Shown: positions 43,718 to 53,568, counted from the stretch's first letter. The stretch: 64,000 nt of DNA from JBNJDJ01 sp051744845 (GCA_051744845.1 JBNJDJ010000003.1:1-64000); one strand, 5' to 3'. The notes: generated by a model not told the origin, from the sequence alone. Numbers and translations: made by a program.

Positions 43718-44305
43718 CTAATTTTCATAATTAAATCCGTATTCAAAAGCCTTTTTATTTATATCTTTATATTTTTTAGGAACATATTTAAAGATACTAT
43801 CTAACCAAATTTCTTTATCAATATTTATATTTTTTTCATTTAAATTTTTTGCTAAAATACCTATTAAAATTACATTTGCAACTTTAGAAGTACCAAATTC
43901 TACTCCTTTTTTAAAGGCATTTAATTTAACAATTTTATATTTTTCTTTTAAGTTATCAATTTTTTTATTAGGATACTCCTCACTTTCTTGTTGAATAATA
44001 ACTGGATTAATCTCTTTAGTATTCATAATTATTTTTCCATTATCAGATAAAATATTTACCCATCTATAACCTTCTAAAGGTTCCATTGCTATTAAAAAAT
44101 CCCCTTTAGACGGTTCTATATTAGGAGAAAAAACTTCATCTCCTATTTTTACATTGCCCCAAACCATTCCACCTCTTTGAGACAAACCAACAACATCATT
44201 ACTTTTTACATCATAATCTGCATTTAAAGCAGCATCACATATTATATCAGTCATTAATACAAGACCTTGACCGCCCATACCTGCTAATAATATATTTTTA
44301 CTCAT
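43718..44305 (-). CDS. iorB: Indolepyruvate ferredoxin oxidoreductase, beta subunit
   Basis: 195 residues, the gamma-type domain of 2-oxoacid:ferredoxin oxidoreductases. NILLAGMGGQGLVLMTDIICDAA at the N-terminus, DVVGLSQRGGMVWGNVKIG and the long helical end are typical. With IorA it oxidises aryl pyruvates (from Trp, Tyr, Phe) to aryl-acetyl-CoA, reducing ferredoxin. The frame extends to 44338, but GGAGG and the ATG at 44305 set the start, overlapping the iorA stop by 8 bases (ATGAGTAA), a sign of translational coupling. Confidence 0.93.
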   Translation of the reverse strand: MSKNILLAGMGGQGLVLMTDIICDAALNADYDVKSNDVVGLSQRGGMVWGNVKIGDEVFSPNIEPSKGDFLIAMEPLEGYRWVNILSDNGKIIMNTKEINPVIIQQESEEYPNKKIDNLKEKYKIVKLNAFKKGVEFGTSKVANVILIGILAKNLNEKNINIDKEIWLDSIFKYVPKKYKDINKKAFEYGFNYEN

Positions 44306-46091
44306 CCTTTTCCTCCTCAGAAGAATCTTTAATTGCATTTACTGGACAAACTTGTGCACATACACTACAACCAACACACATATTAGGATCAATTGAAGAC
44401 TTTAATTCATCAATTTCATCATATTTTTTCATTTCTAAAGGTGGACAAGCTGTTTTTATACAACTTCTACATCCAATACATACTTCTGGATCTACAAAAT
44501 ATGAAGGTTTATTTAACTTATATTTTAATGCACATGGACCATTTACAACTATTATAGAAATCCCTTTTTTATCTATTTCCTCATTTATTTTTTCTTTGGC
44601 TATATCATATTTATATTGATTTAATTCATAAACGTTTTCAAAACCTATAGTAGTTAATAACTCTTTAATACTAATATCTAAATCATTTTTTTCATTAAAT
44701 CTACCTGAACTTCCATTATGTTGACCACCTGTCATGGCAGTAGTTCTGTTATCTAATATGATAAATGTTATATTTTCATCACCATCTATTTGATGTCGTA
44801 GATTTATAAAAGATGGTATTCCTGAATGGAAAAAAGTTCCGTCTCCTATTACACTAACTATTGGTTTATCTTTTTGTTCTTTTGTACTAGATTTTGCAAT
44901 TCCTTTTGATACGCCTACACTTGCTCCCATACTAAATATAGTATCAGATTGCTTAAAAGGTTCTAATGCTGCTAATGAATAACATCCAATATCGCCTATA
45001 ACAATTTCAGCTTTGGATTTCTTAATTATATCGAAAGTTGATCTATGCGGACATCCAGTACAAAAAACAGGTTGTCTAGGAATACTAGAATTTAAATCTA
45101 GCGTATTATTTATTTCTTTTTCATAAATACCAATTTCTTTTAATCCTTTTTTAATATCTATTATATCTAATTCTCCAGTAAATGAAAAAATTTCTTTTCC
45201 TATACAATCTATACCAATTAATTTTAGTTCATTTTCTATAAATGGCATTAATTCTTCTAAAACAATAACCTTTTTATATTCTTTTGTTATCTCTTTTATT
45301 TTTTTATCAGCTAAAGGATAGATTAATCCTAGTTTTAAAATATCAACATTTACATCTATTTCTTTTAAATTATTATAAACTAAGCCAGAAGTAATAACTA
45401 AATAATCACTACCATTTTTTTCAAGTTTATTTATCTCAGTATCATTAGCCCACTTTTTTAAATTACTTAACCTTTCTTTCATATATTTTTGTTGCGGCTT
45501 TGCATTTGAAGGGATCATACAATATTTTTCAGATTCTTTATTAAATCCCTTTATTTTACTTTCTTCTCTATCACTTATTTTAACTTTACTTCTACTATGA
45601 CACAATCTTGATGTAATTCTAAGCATCATAGGCAAACCAAATTTTTCACTTAGAGTTAATCCTTTTTTAGTAAAATCTAATGCATCTTGACTATCACTAG
45701 GATCTAATATAGCTAAATTAGCAAATTTAGCTAAAATACGATTATCTTGCTCATTTTGCGAACTAGATAATCCTGGATCATCACCTGAAACTAATAAAAA
45801 TCCTCCATTTATTGGTGTTTCAGTAAAAGCCATTAATGGATCTAAGCTTATATTTAAACCTACATGCTTCATTGAAACTAGACTTTTAGCACCATTTAAA
45901 GAAGATCCCATAGCAACTTCTAGAGCAACTTTTTCATTAGTAGAAAACTCTGAATAAATAGAATCATACTTTTTTAATGCAGTTAAAAGACCAACAGTAG
46001 GTGATCCTGGATAACTACTAGCTAATTTACCACCTGCTTCATAAAAACCTCTTGCTACTGCTTCATTACCTGTTAACATTTTATTTTCCAA
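44298..46091 (-). CDS. iorA: Indolepyruvate ferredoxin oxidoreductase, alpha subunit
   Basis: About 597 residues. The pyrimidine-binding domain is N-terminal (MLTGNEAVARGFYEAGGKLASSYPGSPT). The thiamine-diphosphate domain has GDIGCYSLA, FSMGASVGVSKGIAK and SVIGDGTFFHSGI with ILDNRTTAMTGGQ. Two 4Fe-4S clusters at the C-terminus have CIGCRSCIKTACP and CVGCSVCAQVCP. It works with IorB. The start is most likely TTG at 46091, which follows GGGAGG by five bases; the longer frame (46109) has no ribosome binding site. It points to fermentation of aromatic amino acids. Confidence 0.94.
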   Translation of the reverse strand: MENKMLTGNEAVARGFYEAGGKLASSYPGSPTVGLLTALKKYDSIYSEFSTNEKVALEVAMGSSLNGAKSLVSMKHVGLNISLDPLMAFTETPINGGFLLVSGDDPGLSSSQNEQDNRILAKFANLAILDPSDSQDALDFTKKGLTLSEKFGLPMMLRITSRLCHSRSKVKISDREESKIKGFNKESEKYCMIPSNAKPQQKYMKERLSNLKKWANDTEINKLEKNGSDYLVITSGLVYNNLKEIDVNVDILKLGLIYPLADKKIKEITKEYKKVIVLEELMPFIENELKLIGIDCIGKEIFSFTGELDIIDIKKGLKEIGIYEKEINNTLDLNSSIPRQPVFCTGCPHRSTFDIIKKSKAEIVIGDIGCYSLAALEPFKQSDTIFSMGASVGVSKGIAKSSTKEQKDKPIVSVIGDGTFFHSGIPSFINLRHQIDGDENITFIILDNRTTAMTGGQHNGSSGRFNEKNDLDISIKELLTTIGFENVYELNQYKYDIAKEKINEEIDKKGISIIVVNGPCALKYKLNKPSYFVDPEVCIGCRSCIKTACPPLEMKKYDEIDELKSSIDPNMCVGCSVCAQVCPVNAIKDSSEEEKDE

Positions 46092-46220
46092 TTTTACCTC
46101 CCTGTACAATTTTTAACATAACAATTTGATTATTTAAATCTAATATTTTGTAAATATTTTAGTTTCTTTATCTCTATTACTTATTTACCTTATTTTTAAA
46201 GATAAAAACATTTTTTAATA

Positions 46221-46256
46221 AAAAAAAAGACCATTAAATAATCTCATTTAATAGTC
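46221..46256 (-). terminator. Terminator after yebC
   Basis: GACCATTAAAT (46229-46239) pairs with ATTTAATAGTC (46246-46256) with one mismatch, followed on the minus strand by eight T (plus-strand A-run up to 46228). Confidence 0.85.
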
Positions 46257-46263
46257 TTAAAAT

Positions 46264-46977
46264 TTAATTTTCCCAATTATTATATATTTTTTGAACATCA
46301 TCATTATCTTCTAACAAATCTATCATCTTTTCCATATTTTCAATATCTTTTTTATTATCTAATTTAGTCATATTTTTAGGTAAATATCTTAATTCGGCAA
46401 CTTCAAATTCGAATCCTTTTTCTTTAAAGAAATCTCTTACTTTACCAAAATCATTTACCTCAGAGTAAATTTCAATAAATTTATCATCAATGTCTATATC
46501 ATCAGCTCCAGCCTCAATAGCTTCCATCATTATTTCTTCATCATCAATATTTTCACTATTTTTAATAACTAGTACTCCTTTATGGTCAAACATAAAAGAT
46601 ACACAGCCATTTTCGCCTAAATTACCACCATATTTATCAAAAGCATGTCGAATATCAGCTGCAGCTCTATTTTTGTTATCAGTCAAAACCTCAACTATTA
46701 CAGCTATACCAGAAGGACCATAACCTTCATATATTAAATCTAGATACTCTACTCCTTCTAATTCACCTGCTCCTTTTTTTATAGCTCGTTCAATATTATC
46801 TTTTGGCATATTTTTAGCTTTTGCTTCTTCTACTATTGTAGCTAAAGTTGCATTAAATTCTAAATCACTGCCTTCTCTAGCTGCAACAGAAATTTTTTTA
46901 CTTAATTTAGCAAAAACCTTCGCTCTTTTTCTATCTTCTTTTTTCTTTTTATTAGCAATTGACATAAATCTTCCCAT
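46264..46977 (-). CDS. YebC/TACO1 family protein (translation or transcription factor)
   Basis: 237 residues of the YebC/PmpR/TACO1 family. Characteristic: AKLSKKISVAAREGSDLEFN, AKAKNMPKDNIERAIKKG, YEGYGPSGIAVIVEVLTDNKNRA, DIRHAFDKYGGNLGENGCVSFMF and the acidic third domain (EAIEAGADDIDIDD). Recent work links the family to relief of ribosome stalling at proline runs; older work to transcription control. The N-terminus is short and lacks the usual AGHSKW. AAGGAG precedes the ATG. It ends the yigZ-nadE-yebC unit. Confidence 0.92.
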   Translation of the reverse strand: MGRFMSIANKKKKEDRKRAKVFAKLSKKISVAAREGSDLEFNATLATIVEEAKAKNMPKDNIERAIKKGAGELEGVEYLDLIYEGYGPSGIAVIVEVLTDNKNRAAADIRHAFDKYGGNLGENGCVSFMFDHKGVLVIKNSENIDDEEIMMEAIEAGADDIDIDDKFIEIYSEVNDFGKVRDFFKEKGFEFEVAELRYLPKNMTKLDNKKDIENMEKMIDLLEDNDDVQKIYNNWEN

Positions 46978-46980
46978 AAA

Positions 46981-47718
46981 TTACTCCTTAATAAATCTTT
47001 TTGGACTAGGTGGTAAGTTTCTTTTATGTTCAGAAACTTTATTCATTTTTTCAATTATTTTTTTATCCTTTGATGGTATCTCTTTACCCTTAATATATCT
47101 ATCTATCTTTTTATATGTAGTTCCCATTTCACTTTCATCTGTTTGTCCCTCCCAAAGTCCAGCTGTTGGAGGTCTTTCAATTATCTCTTTTGGTACACCT
47201 AACTCTTTTGCCATATCATAAACTTCACCTTTTGTTAAATTAGCAATTGGCATAATATCTACACCACCATCACCATATTTAGTAAAATAACCAGTTAATA
47301 ACTCAGCGGCATTATCAGTTCCAATTACTAAATAATTATAAGCATTAGCTAAACCATAAATTGTTGTCATTCTTAATCTAGCTTTTAAATTAGCACTTAC
47401 TATATTGTTATTATCTAGCTCAATATCAGAAACATTTTCTATTTTAGAATAAAGCATTTCGTGTTCATTAGAAATATTAATTTCTTTATATTCAATATCA
47501 ATATTTTCAGCTAATTTAACAGCATATTCTTTATCAATACTATTTGAACTACAAGGTAATATTAGTCCTAATGAATCATTTGGAAATGCTTTTTTTATTA
47601 AAGCAGCACAAACTGATGAATCTATTCCGCCAGATAAACCTACAATTAATCCATTAGTATTAGATTCTTTGACCTTTTTTCTCAACCATTTAACTAAATA
47701 ATCAATATGTTTTTTCAC
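46981..47718 (-). CDS. nadE: NH3-dependent NAD+ synthetase
   Basis: Makes NAD from deamido-NAD with ammonia and ATP. 245 residues, the short ammonia-dependent form without an amidase domain. The PP-loop SGGIDSSV starts at residue 29; LKARLRMTTIYGLAN, GTDNAAELLTGYFTKYGDGG and LTKGEVYDMAKELGVP complete the active site. The start is a GTG (47718), with GGAAGG five bases upstream that also covers the stop of the upstream gene. It is 3 bases before yebC. Confidence 0.95.
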   Translation of the reverse strand: MKKHIDYLVKWLRKKVKESNTNGLIVGLSGGIDSSVCAALIKKAFPNDSLGLILPCSSNSIDKEYAVKLAENIDIEYKEINISNEHEMLYSKIENVSDIELDNNNIVSANLKARLRMTTIYGLANAYNYLVIGTDNAAELLTGYFTKYGDGGVDIMPIANLTKGEVYDMAKELGVPKEIIERPPTAGLWEGQTDESEMGTTYKKIDRYIKGKEIPSKDKKIIEKMNKVSEHKRNLPPSPKRFIKE

Positions 47719-47719
47719 T

Positions 47720-48124
47720 TTAACCTTCCTTACCTAATTTCTTTTTTAGTTCAACTAATAAACAATCATAAAATACTACATCTATTCCAGCATCTTCTGC
47801 TTTTTCAATTATCTCAGGAGTAAATGTACCAGGCTGAAACCATAAATTTTTAACTCCTAATTCAATTGCATCTTCTACAACTTTCTCAGAACGTTTAGGA
47901 GAAACTACTATACTCACTGCTTCAAAATCTTTATTTACTTCTAATAAATTATCTGCTGTTTTATCACCATCTACTTCATCATATACTGGATTAACAGGAG
48001 TAACCTTATAACCATTATCTTTTAATAATTTATATATTTTATAACCATATTTCTTTTGATTTTGAGTAGCTCCAACAACAACCCATTTTTTTAACTTCAA
48101 CATTTTATCAATTTTTTCTTGCAT
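47720..48124 (-). CDS. CoA-binding (YccU-like) Rossmann protein
   Basis: 134 residues, CoA_binding_2 family. The nucleotide loop VVVGATQNQKKYGYKIYKLLKDNGY is N-terminal, then VTPVNPVYDEVDG, SIVVSPKRSEKVVEDAIELGVKNLWFQPGTFTPEII and VFYDCLLVELKKKL. Proteins of this type bind CoA in its loop; the biological role is unknown. It overlaps nothing and is one base from nadE, so the pair is likely co-translated. Confidence 0.88.
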   Translation of the reverse strand: MQEKIDKMLKLKKWVVVGATQNQKKYGYKIYKLLKDNGYKVTPVNPVYDEVDGDKTADNLLEVNKDFEAVSIVVSPKRSEKVVEDAIELGVKNLWFQPGTFTPEIIEKAEDAGIDVVFYDCLLVELKKKLGKEG

Positions 48125-48156
48125 AATTTTTCTCCTCCTTTTTATATAGAAATAGT

Positions 48157-48777
48157 TTATACAATTAAATTTTTACTTTCTAATTGCTTTAAAACTACAT
48201 CTCCATTTGTCATATTTTTAATTTCTTCCTTTATTTTATCAAATTTTTGTGGAATAATAAACATTTTTATTGTAACAACATCTGTAAAATCAGAATCTTT
48301 TAAAATAATATAGTCATTTTTAGATATAAAATTCTTAATTTTACCATAAATTGTATAATTTATAGAAAAACTAGTAAAAATATATTTCTTATTTTCTAAA
48401 ATTTTAGCTTTTTTTAATGCTAATTTAACTGATTTTGTATAAGCTCTGACTAATCCACCTGTCCCTAATTTAGTACCTCCAAAATAACGTGTTACAACTA
48501 CGACAATATTAGTAATATTTTCATTTTTTAAAAGTTCTAAAATTGGTAAACCAGCTGTACCAGATGGTTCTCCATCATCACTATATTTTTGAATATTTTT
48601 ATCTTCACCTATCAAATATACTGGAACATTATGAGTTGCATCATAATGTTTTTTCTTTATTTTTTCAATATATTTATTTGCCATATTTTCATTATCAACA
48701 GGAAATAAATAACCAATAAATTTAGACTTTTTAACTTTGAATTGACTTTTAATTGGTTCTTTTATAGTTTTGAACAT
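48157..48777 (-). CDS. YigZ/IMPACT family protein
   Basis: 206 residues. The signature DGEPSGTAGLPIL and VVVVTRYFGGTKLGTGGLVRAY of the IMPACT (UPF0029) N-terminal domain is clear, with a C-terminal ferredoxin-like domain (DUF1949, about 140-200). Eukaryotic IMPACT affects the Gcn2 kinase; the bacterial role is unknown. It has a good AGGAG site and heads the minus-strand unit yigZ - CoA-binding - nadE - yebC, divergent from the penicillin-binding protein gene. Confidence 0.9.
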   Translation of the reverse strand: MFKTIKEPIKSQFKVKKSKFIGYLFPVDNENMANKYIEKIKKKHYDATHNVPVYLIGEDKNIQKYSDDGEPSGTAGLPILELLKNENITNIVVVVTRYFGGTKLGTGGLVRAYTKSVKLALKKAKILENKKYIFTSFSINYTIYGKIKNFISKNDYIILKDSDFTDVVTIKMFIIPQKFDKIKEEIKNMTNGDVVLKQLESKNLIV

Positions 48778-48902
48778 ATTTTCTCCTATTCTATTTATAT
48801 ATATTAATTATAAACTTATTATATCAATTAAATAGTATTATACAACTAATTGAATTTATATTTCATTAAATTTAGTTATGAATTTTATTTATCTTTTGAT
48901 TA

Positions 48903-48911
48903 TGGTATAAT
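48903..48911 (+). promoter_or_regulatory. Extended -10 promoter of the class A PBP gene
   Basis: TGGTATAAT (TATAAT at 48906-48911 with TGG in front); the -35 region is TTTTAT, weak. Start would be near 48918, about 23 bases before the ATG at 48941. Confidence 0.6.
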
Positions 48912-48940
48912 AAACAGGAATATGAATTATGGAGGTTTTT

Positions 48941-51900
48941 ATGACAAAGAAGAAAAAAAAGAAAAATAAATTTTTAAGCTTTCTAAAATTTGTTTTGATT
49001 TTCGGAATAATTGTAGGTCTTATTGGTGGAGGCATTTCACTATATTTAATAAAAGATGCCTTAGATGATGTAAAAGAAATTAATCCATCAAAAATTAATG
49101 AAAGATTAGTTGAAAATTCTGTGATTTTAGATAATCAAGGTAATGAATTAGAAAAACTTCAAAGAAATGGTGCTAGAACTCTTATAAAATATCAAGATAT
49201 GAGTAATAATTTAATTAATGCTTATATTTCTATTGAAGATAAAACTTTCTTCGAACATTCAGGTTTTAACTTTATTAGAATGGCAGGTGCTGTAAAAGAT
49301 TCATTATTAACTGATAAAAGAATAGGTGGTACTTCTACAATCACCCAACAACTTGCGAGAAATATTTATTTAATTAATGAAAAATATGAAAGATCAATAA
49401 CTCGTAAAATTAAAGAAGCATATTATGCAATACAACTTGAAAAATATTTAACAAAAGAACAAATAATTGAGGCATATTTAAATACTATTTATTTAGGTAG
49501 CAACTCAAAAGGAGTCCAAGCTGCAAGTCAAAAATATTTTTCAAAAGATGCTGAAAATTTAAATCTATATGAATCAGCTATTTTAGCTGGAATACCTAAA
49601 AATCCAACTAAATATCAACCGATGTTTTCAATTAAAACAGAAAATATTACTGATAAAGATGTTGTTATTAAGAAAAAGGATGAACTTTATTCCTATATTT
49701 TTAATGAAGATTGTGAATCAAGATATAAAACAGTTATAAATTTAATGGAAAAAAATGGTTATATTACAAAAGCACAAAAAGAAGAAGCTTTTGAAATAAA
49801 TATCCCGGATTTATTAAATCCTAGTATTGAAAGAGGAACGGAAATTTCATCTTATTTTTCTGATATGGTTGAAGATGAAGTAGTAAATGATTTAATAGAA
49901 AAAAGAGGATATACAAAAAAAGAAGCAGTAAATTTATTATATACTGGTGGTCTTAAGATATATTCTACTATAGACTTTAATATGCAAAAAACTTTAGAAA
50001 ATGCATATGCTAAAAATAATTTTACAAAATTCTTTGGTTATCCTACAAGAGATGCAGTAAAAGAGCTACAACGAAAATTTGATCTTCAAATTGATGGTAT
50101 GGTAGGTCCAGGAACTAAACAAAAATTAATTGATTTACAATTAATTAATAAAGACGATATTAAATCAAATGTATTAAAATACGGTATGGAAAGTGATGAA
50201 GTTGTTAAATTAAAACAAGGGCTTTTTAAAGCAAATTTATTTTCATCAAATGAACTTTTTCCAAAAGTTACAGTAACCTTTAATAAAGATGGGCATATTA
50301 TATCTAAAAATAATAATCAAAAAATTATACTTTATAAAAAATCTAAATTAATTGATGAAAATAAAAATTTAGTTTTATCTTCAAGCGATTTTAAATTTGA
50401 TGAAAATGATAACTTAATTTTATATAAAAATAATAAATTGAATTTTTACTCTCAATATAAAGATGGTAAACTTGAAAGAATTCAAGTAGTTTTAGAAAAT
50501 TTATTTTCATATGATAAGGAAAACAATAAAAATATAACTAATAGAAATGGTACAGTAAATATTGTTGATTTATATAGTTATGAAGGAGGAGAAATTTTAA
50601 TACCAAATGAATATAAATCGTTTGATGATGATGGCAATTTAATTGTTGATTCTAGATTTATAAACTCAAATGATAATTTTATTAAACAAAAAAATGGCAA
50701 TTTAGTTATTCCTGAAAATAAATACTATTTATCTGAAAAAGGAACAATTCAACCACAGTCAGCTATGGTAATTTTAGATTACCGGACTGGTCAATTAAAA
50801 GCAATTGTTGGTGGAAGAAACTTAAAAGGCCAAAAGATTTATAATAGAGCATTAAACTCTAGACAACCAGGTTCTTCTGTAAAACCATTTGCAGTTTATA
50901 CACCTGCTATAGATAGTAAAAATTATACTGCTGCATCCGTAATAGATGATATCCCTACTTATTTATCAGGTAATGATGAAAAAAGATGGCCTATTAATTG
51001 GTATGAACAATCTAGAGGATTTAAATATAAATATCGAGGCATATCTACTTTAAGAGAGGGATTAGAACAATCTATGAATGTTGTAACTGTTAAATTGGCT
51101 AATACATTAGGTATTCAAAAATGTATAGAGTATATGAAAAAATTTGGAATTACTACTATTGTTGATGAAGGAAGAAATAATGACCATAATTTATCATCTG
51201 TTGCATTAGGTGGTATGACAAGAGGTATAAAACCTATTGAATTAGTTGAAGCTTTTGGAACTTTTGGAAATAATGGTACTCGTATGGATACTATTTCTTA
51301 TACAGAAGTTATCGATAGCAATGGTGATGTGATTTTAAATAATAAGCCAGATAAAACACTAGTAATTGAAGAAGATGTATCTTTTATTATAAGAGATATG
51401 ATCCGTTCAACAGTTACTAAAGGAACTGCTACTAAAGCACAAATAAGAAAAAATAATAAAGGAATACCAGTTGCAGGTAAAACAGGGACTACTTCTAGTA
51501 AATATGATGCTTGGTTTACTGGGATAACTCCATATTATGCAGGAGTAACTTGGTTTGGTACTGATTATAATATACCACTCGATGAAGGTAGTGCTGTAAG
51601 TTCTGAATTTTGGAGTTACGTAATGAAAAATATTCATAAAGATTTACCTGATAGAGACTTTAGCAAACCTGATAACATTATTCAAAGATCAGTAGATACT
51701 AAATCAGGAAAAATTCCAACAAATTTATCTTATATGGATCCTAGAAATACAGTAATAAGTGAATACTTTATTCAAGGAACACAACCAACAGAAACTGATG
51801 ATGTACATGTTCAAGCAAATATATGTAAAGAATCTGGAAAACTTGCTACTGAATATTGTCCAACTACTTTAATTGAATCTAAAGTGTTTACTGAAAGATT

Positions 51901-52330
51901 AAATGGAGAGTATGATCCTGAAGAACATAAAGATAAATATGGTAATCCTATCCATATTAAAGATGAAAAATATATATTACCAACTGAAGAGTGTGATATT
52001 CATTTAGAAACAATTGATATCTCTGAAGATATTTCAGATGATAATACTGGAAATAGTCATTTTAAATTTTATGACAATCAAACAGCAATAGTAATAAATC
52101 CTGTTAGAATTACACTTAAAGATGACAAAAAATTATTTTTACCACTACAAACTAGAATTTTAAAAGATAAGAAAATTTTACTTCCAGATAATTCAATAGT
52201 TAAACCACAAGAAATTAATCAAATTCCTTATTATGAAAAAGAATTGCAAAATTTCTTAGAAGAAAAACAAAATGACAATAATGAAGAAAATGAAGATACA
52301 GATACTAATATTGAGACAGAAATCAATTAA
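48941..52330 (+). CDS. Class A penicillin-binding protein with inserted peptidoglycan-binding domain
   Basis: About 1129 residues: makes and cross-links peptidoglycan outside the membrane. A lysine-rich cytoplasmic start and one transmembrane helix (about 15-38) come first. The glycosyltransferase (GT51) domain has Glu99 in SIEDKTFFEHSGFN and GGTSTITQQLARN. Around residues 365-400 lies a PG_binding_1-like segment (TRDAVKELQRKFDLQIDG then VGPGTKQKLIDL), followed by about 200 residues of charged beta-rich sequence. The transpeptidase has Ser645-x-x-Lys (GSSVKPF), SMN and GKTGTTS. The acidic C-terminal tail (ENEDTDTN) is low complexity. GGAGG before the ATG at 48941 sets the start. It is unusually long for a class A PBP. 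Confidence 0.94.
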   Translation: MTKKKKKKNKFLSFLKFVLIFGIIVGLIGGGISLYLIKDALDDVKEINPSKINERLVENSVILDNQGNELEKLQRNGARTLIKYQDMSNNLINAYISIEDKTFFEHSGFNFIRMAGAVKDSLLTDKRIGGTSTITQQLARNIYLINEKYERSITRKIKEAYYAIQLEKYLTKEQIIEAYLNTIYLGSNSKGVQAASQKYFSKDAENLNLYESAILAGIPKNPTKYQPMFSIKTENITDKDVVIKKKDELYSYIFNEDCESRYKTVINLMEKNGYITKAQKEEAFEINIPDLLNPSIERGTEISSYFSDMVEDEVVNDLIEKRGYTKKEAVNLLYTGGLKIYSTIDFNMQKTLENAYAKNNFTKFFGYPTRDAVKELQRKFDLQIDGMVGPGTKQKLIDLQLINKDDIKSNVLKYGMESDEVVKLKQGLFKANLFSSNELFPKVTVTFNKDGHIISKNNNQKIILYKKSKLIDENKNLVLSSSDFKFDENDNLILYKNNKLNFYSQYKDGKLERIQVVLENLFSYDKENNKNITNRNGTVNIVDLYSYEGGEILIPNEYKSFDDDGNLIVDSRFINSNDNFIKQKNGNLVIPENKYYLSEKGTIQPQSAMVILDYRTGQLKAIVGGRNLKGQKIYNRALNSRQPGSSVKPFAVYTPAIDSKNYTAASVIDDIPTYLSGNDEKRWPINWYEQSRGFKYKYRGISTLREGLEQSMNVVTVKLANTLGIQKCIEYMKKFGITTIVDEGRNNDHNLSSVALGGMTRGIKPIELVEAFGTFGNNGTRMDTISYTEVIDSNGDVILNNKPDKTLVIEEDVSFIIRDMIRSTVTKGTATKAQIRKNNKGIPVAGKTGTTSSKYDAWFTGITPYYAGVTWFGTDYNIPLDEGSAVSSEFWSYVMKNIHKDLPDRDFSKPDNIIQRSVDTKSGKIPTNLSYMDPRNTVISEYFIQGTQPTETDDVHVQANICKESGKLATEYCPTTLIESKVFTERLNGEYDPEEHKDKYGNPIHIKDEKYILPTEECDIHLETIDISEDISDDNTGNSHFKFYDNQTAIVINPVRITLKDDKKLFLPLQTRILKDKKILLPDNSIVKPQEINQIPYYEKELQNFLEEKQNDNNEENEDTDTNIETEIN

Positions 52331-52337
52331 AAAAATA

Positions 52338-52369
52338 GCCTTTAATAGTTTTTAAAAACTATTAAAGGC
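52338..52369. terminator. Two-way terminator between the PBP and thiI genes
   Basis: A perfect 32-base palindrome, GCCTTTAATAGTTTTT and its complement, followed by seven T on the plus strand and A/T on the other side. It lies between the convergent PBP (stop 52330) and thiI (stop 52376) genes. Confidence 0.93.
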
Positions 52370-52375
52370 CTTTTT

Positions 52376-53557
52376 TTAATAAGTTAATTCAGTACTTGGA
52401 GTAATTATAAAAGTTTCCTTTTTATCTATTGCATTTTTTATTAGACTATCAACTTTTAAACTCTCTTCTAATTTTTCAATATCTTCTAATTTAGGACTAG
52501 TATCAACTTTTTGTGGTAAAAACACAGTACAACAATCTTCATAAGGTAAAATAGATGTTTCATAAGTACCTATCATTTTAGCCTTTGAAATAATATCATT
52601 TTTATCAAAACCAATAAGTGGTCTAAATATTGGTATATTAACCGAAGAATTTGTTATATTTAAACCTTTCATTGTTTGAGAAGCCACTTGTCCTATATTT
52701 TCACCTGTTATTAATGAATCTATATCATGATATTTAGCAATCTTTTCACTTATTTTTGTCATAAAACGTCTACCGATAATTGTAAAATGTTTATCTGGAC
52801 ATTTCTCTTTTATTTCTTTATATATATCTAAAATATTTACAGAATGAACTTTAATTTTTTGTGTGTATTTAGATAATTCTCTTGCTAACCCTAATACTTT
52901 ATTAGTTGCCTTTTTTGAAGTAAATGGATATGAATGAAAATGAATAGCTTCTAATGTAACTCCTCTTTTAGCCATCATCCAACCTGCAACCGGACTATCT
53001 ATTCCACCAGATAATAATAATAAGCCTTTCCCACTTGTACTATAAGGTAATCCTCCAAAACACTTTGTTTCATTAACATAAACAAAGGATTTTTTTCTAA
53101 CTTCAATATCAATAACTAAATCTGGATTATGTACATCGACTTTTAATTCATCAAATGTCTGATTAATAAAACCGCCTACTTTTGTTGAAATCTCAGGTGA
53201 TTTATATTTAAAACCTTTATTTGCTCTTCTAGTTTCTACTTTGAAACTTTTATAGTTATTATCTTCTAATGCATTTTCAACTAATTCTTTCGCTGCCTTA
53301 TTCATTTCATTTATATTATTTTTACATTTTAAACAAGGAGCTAATCCTACTATACCAAATACTTTTTTTACTTTTGAAATTATCTCATCAAAAGTATATC
53401 TACTAAATTCTATATATATTCTTCCTCTTTTTTGAATAATTTTAAAATCTAATCCTTTTAAGACCTTTTTAATATTTCGAATTAAAACACTTTCATAATG
53501 ACCTCTATTCCCTTTTTTTAAAGCTAATTCACCATATTTTACAATTAATGTTTTCAT
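52376..53557 (-). CDS. thiI: tRNA 4-thiouridine sulfurtransferase ThiI
   Basis: About 393 residues. It adenylates uridine-8 of tRNA and inserts sulfur. The NFLD/THUMP domains cover about 1-165, then the PP-loop LLLSGGIDSPVAGWMM, GENIGQVASQTMKGL and RPLIGFDKNDII. There is no C-terminal rhodanese domain, so sulfur must come directly from the partner desulfurase, as in Bacillus NifZ-ThiI. The frame opens at 53572; AAAGGG before the ATG at 53557 favours the shorter start. It follows the cysteine desulfurase gene after 11 bases. Confidence 0.94.
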   Translation of the reverse strand: MKTLIVKYGELALKKGNRGHYESVLIRNIKKVLKGLDFKIIQKRGRIYIEFSRYTFDEIISKVKKVFGIVGLAPCLKCKNNINEMNKAAKELVENALEDNNYKSFKVETRRANKGFKYKSPEISTKVGGFINQTFDELKVDVHNPDLVIDIEVRKKSFVYVNETKCFGGLPYSTSGKGLLLLSGGIDSPVAGWMMAKRGVTLEAIHFHSYPFTSKKATNKVLGLARELSKYTQKIKVHSVNILDIYKEIKEKCPDKHFTIIGRRFMTKISEKIAKYHDIDSLITGENIGQVASQTMKGLNITNSSVNIPIFRPLIGFDKNDIISKAKMIGTYETSILPYEDCCTVFLPQKVDTSPKLEDIEKLEESLKVDSLIKNAIDKKETFIITPSTELTY

Positions 53558-53568
53558 AAATTTCCCTT

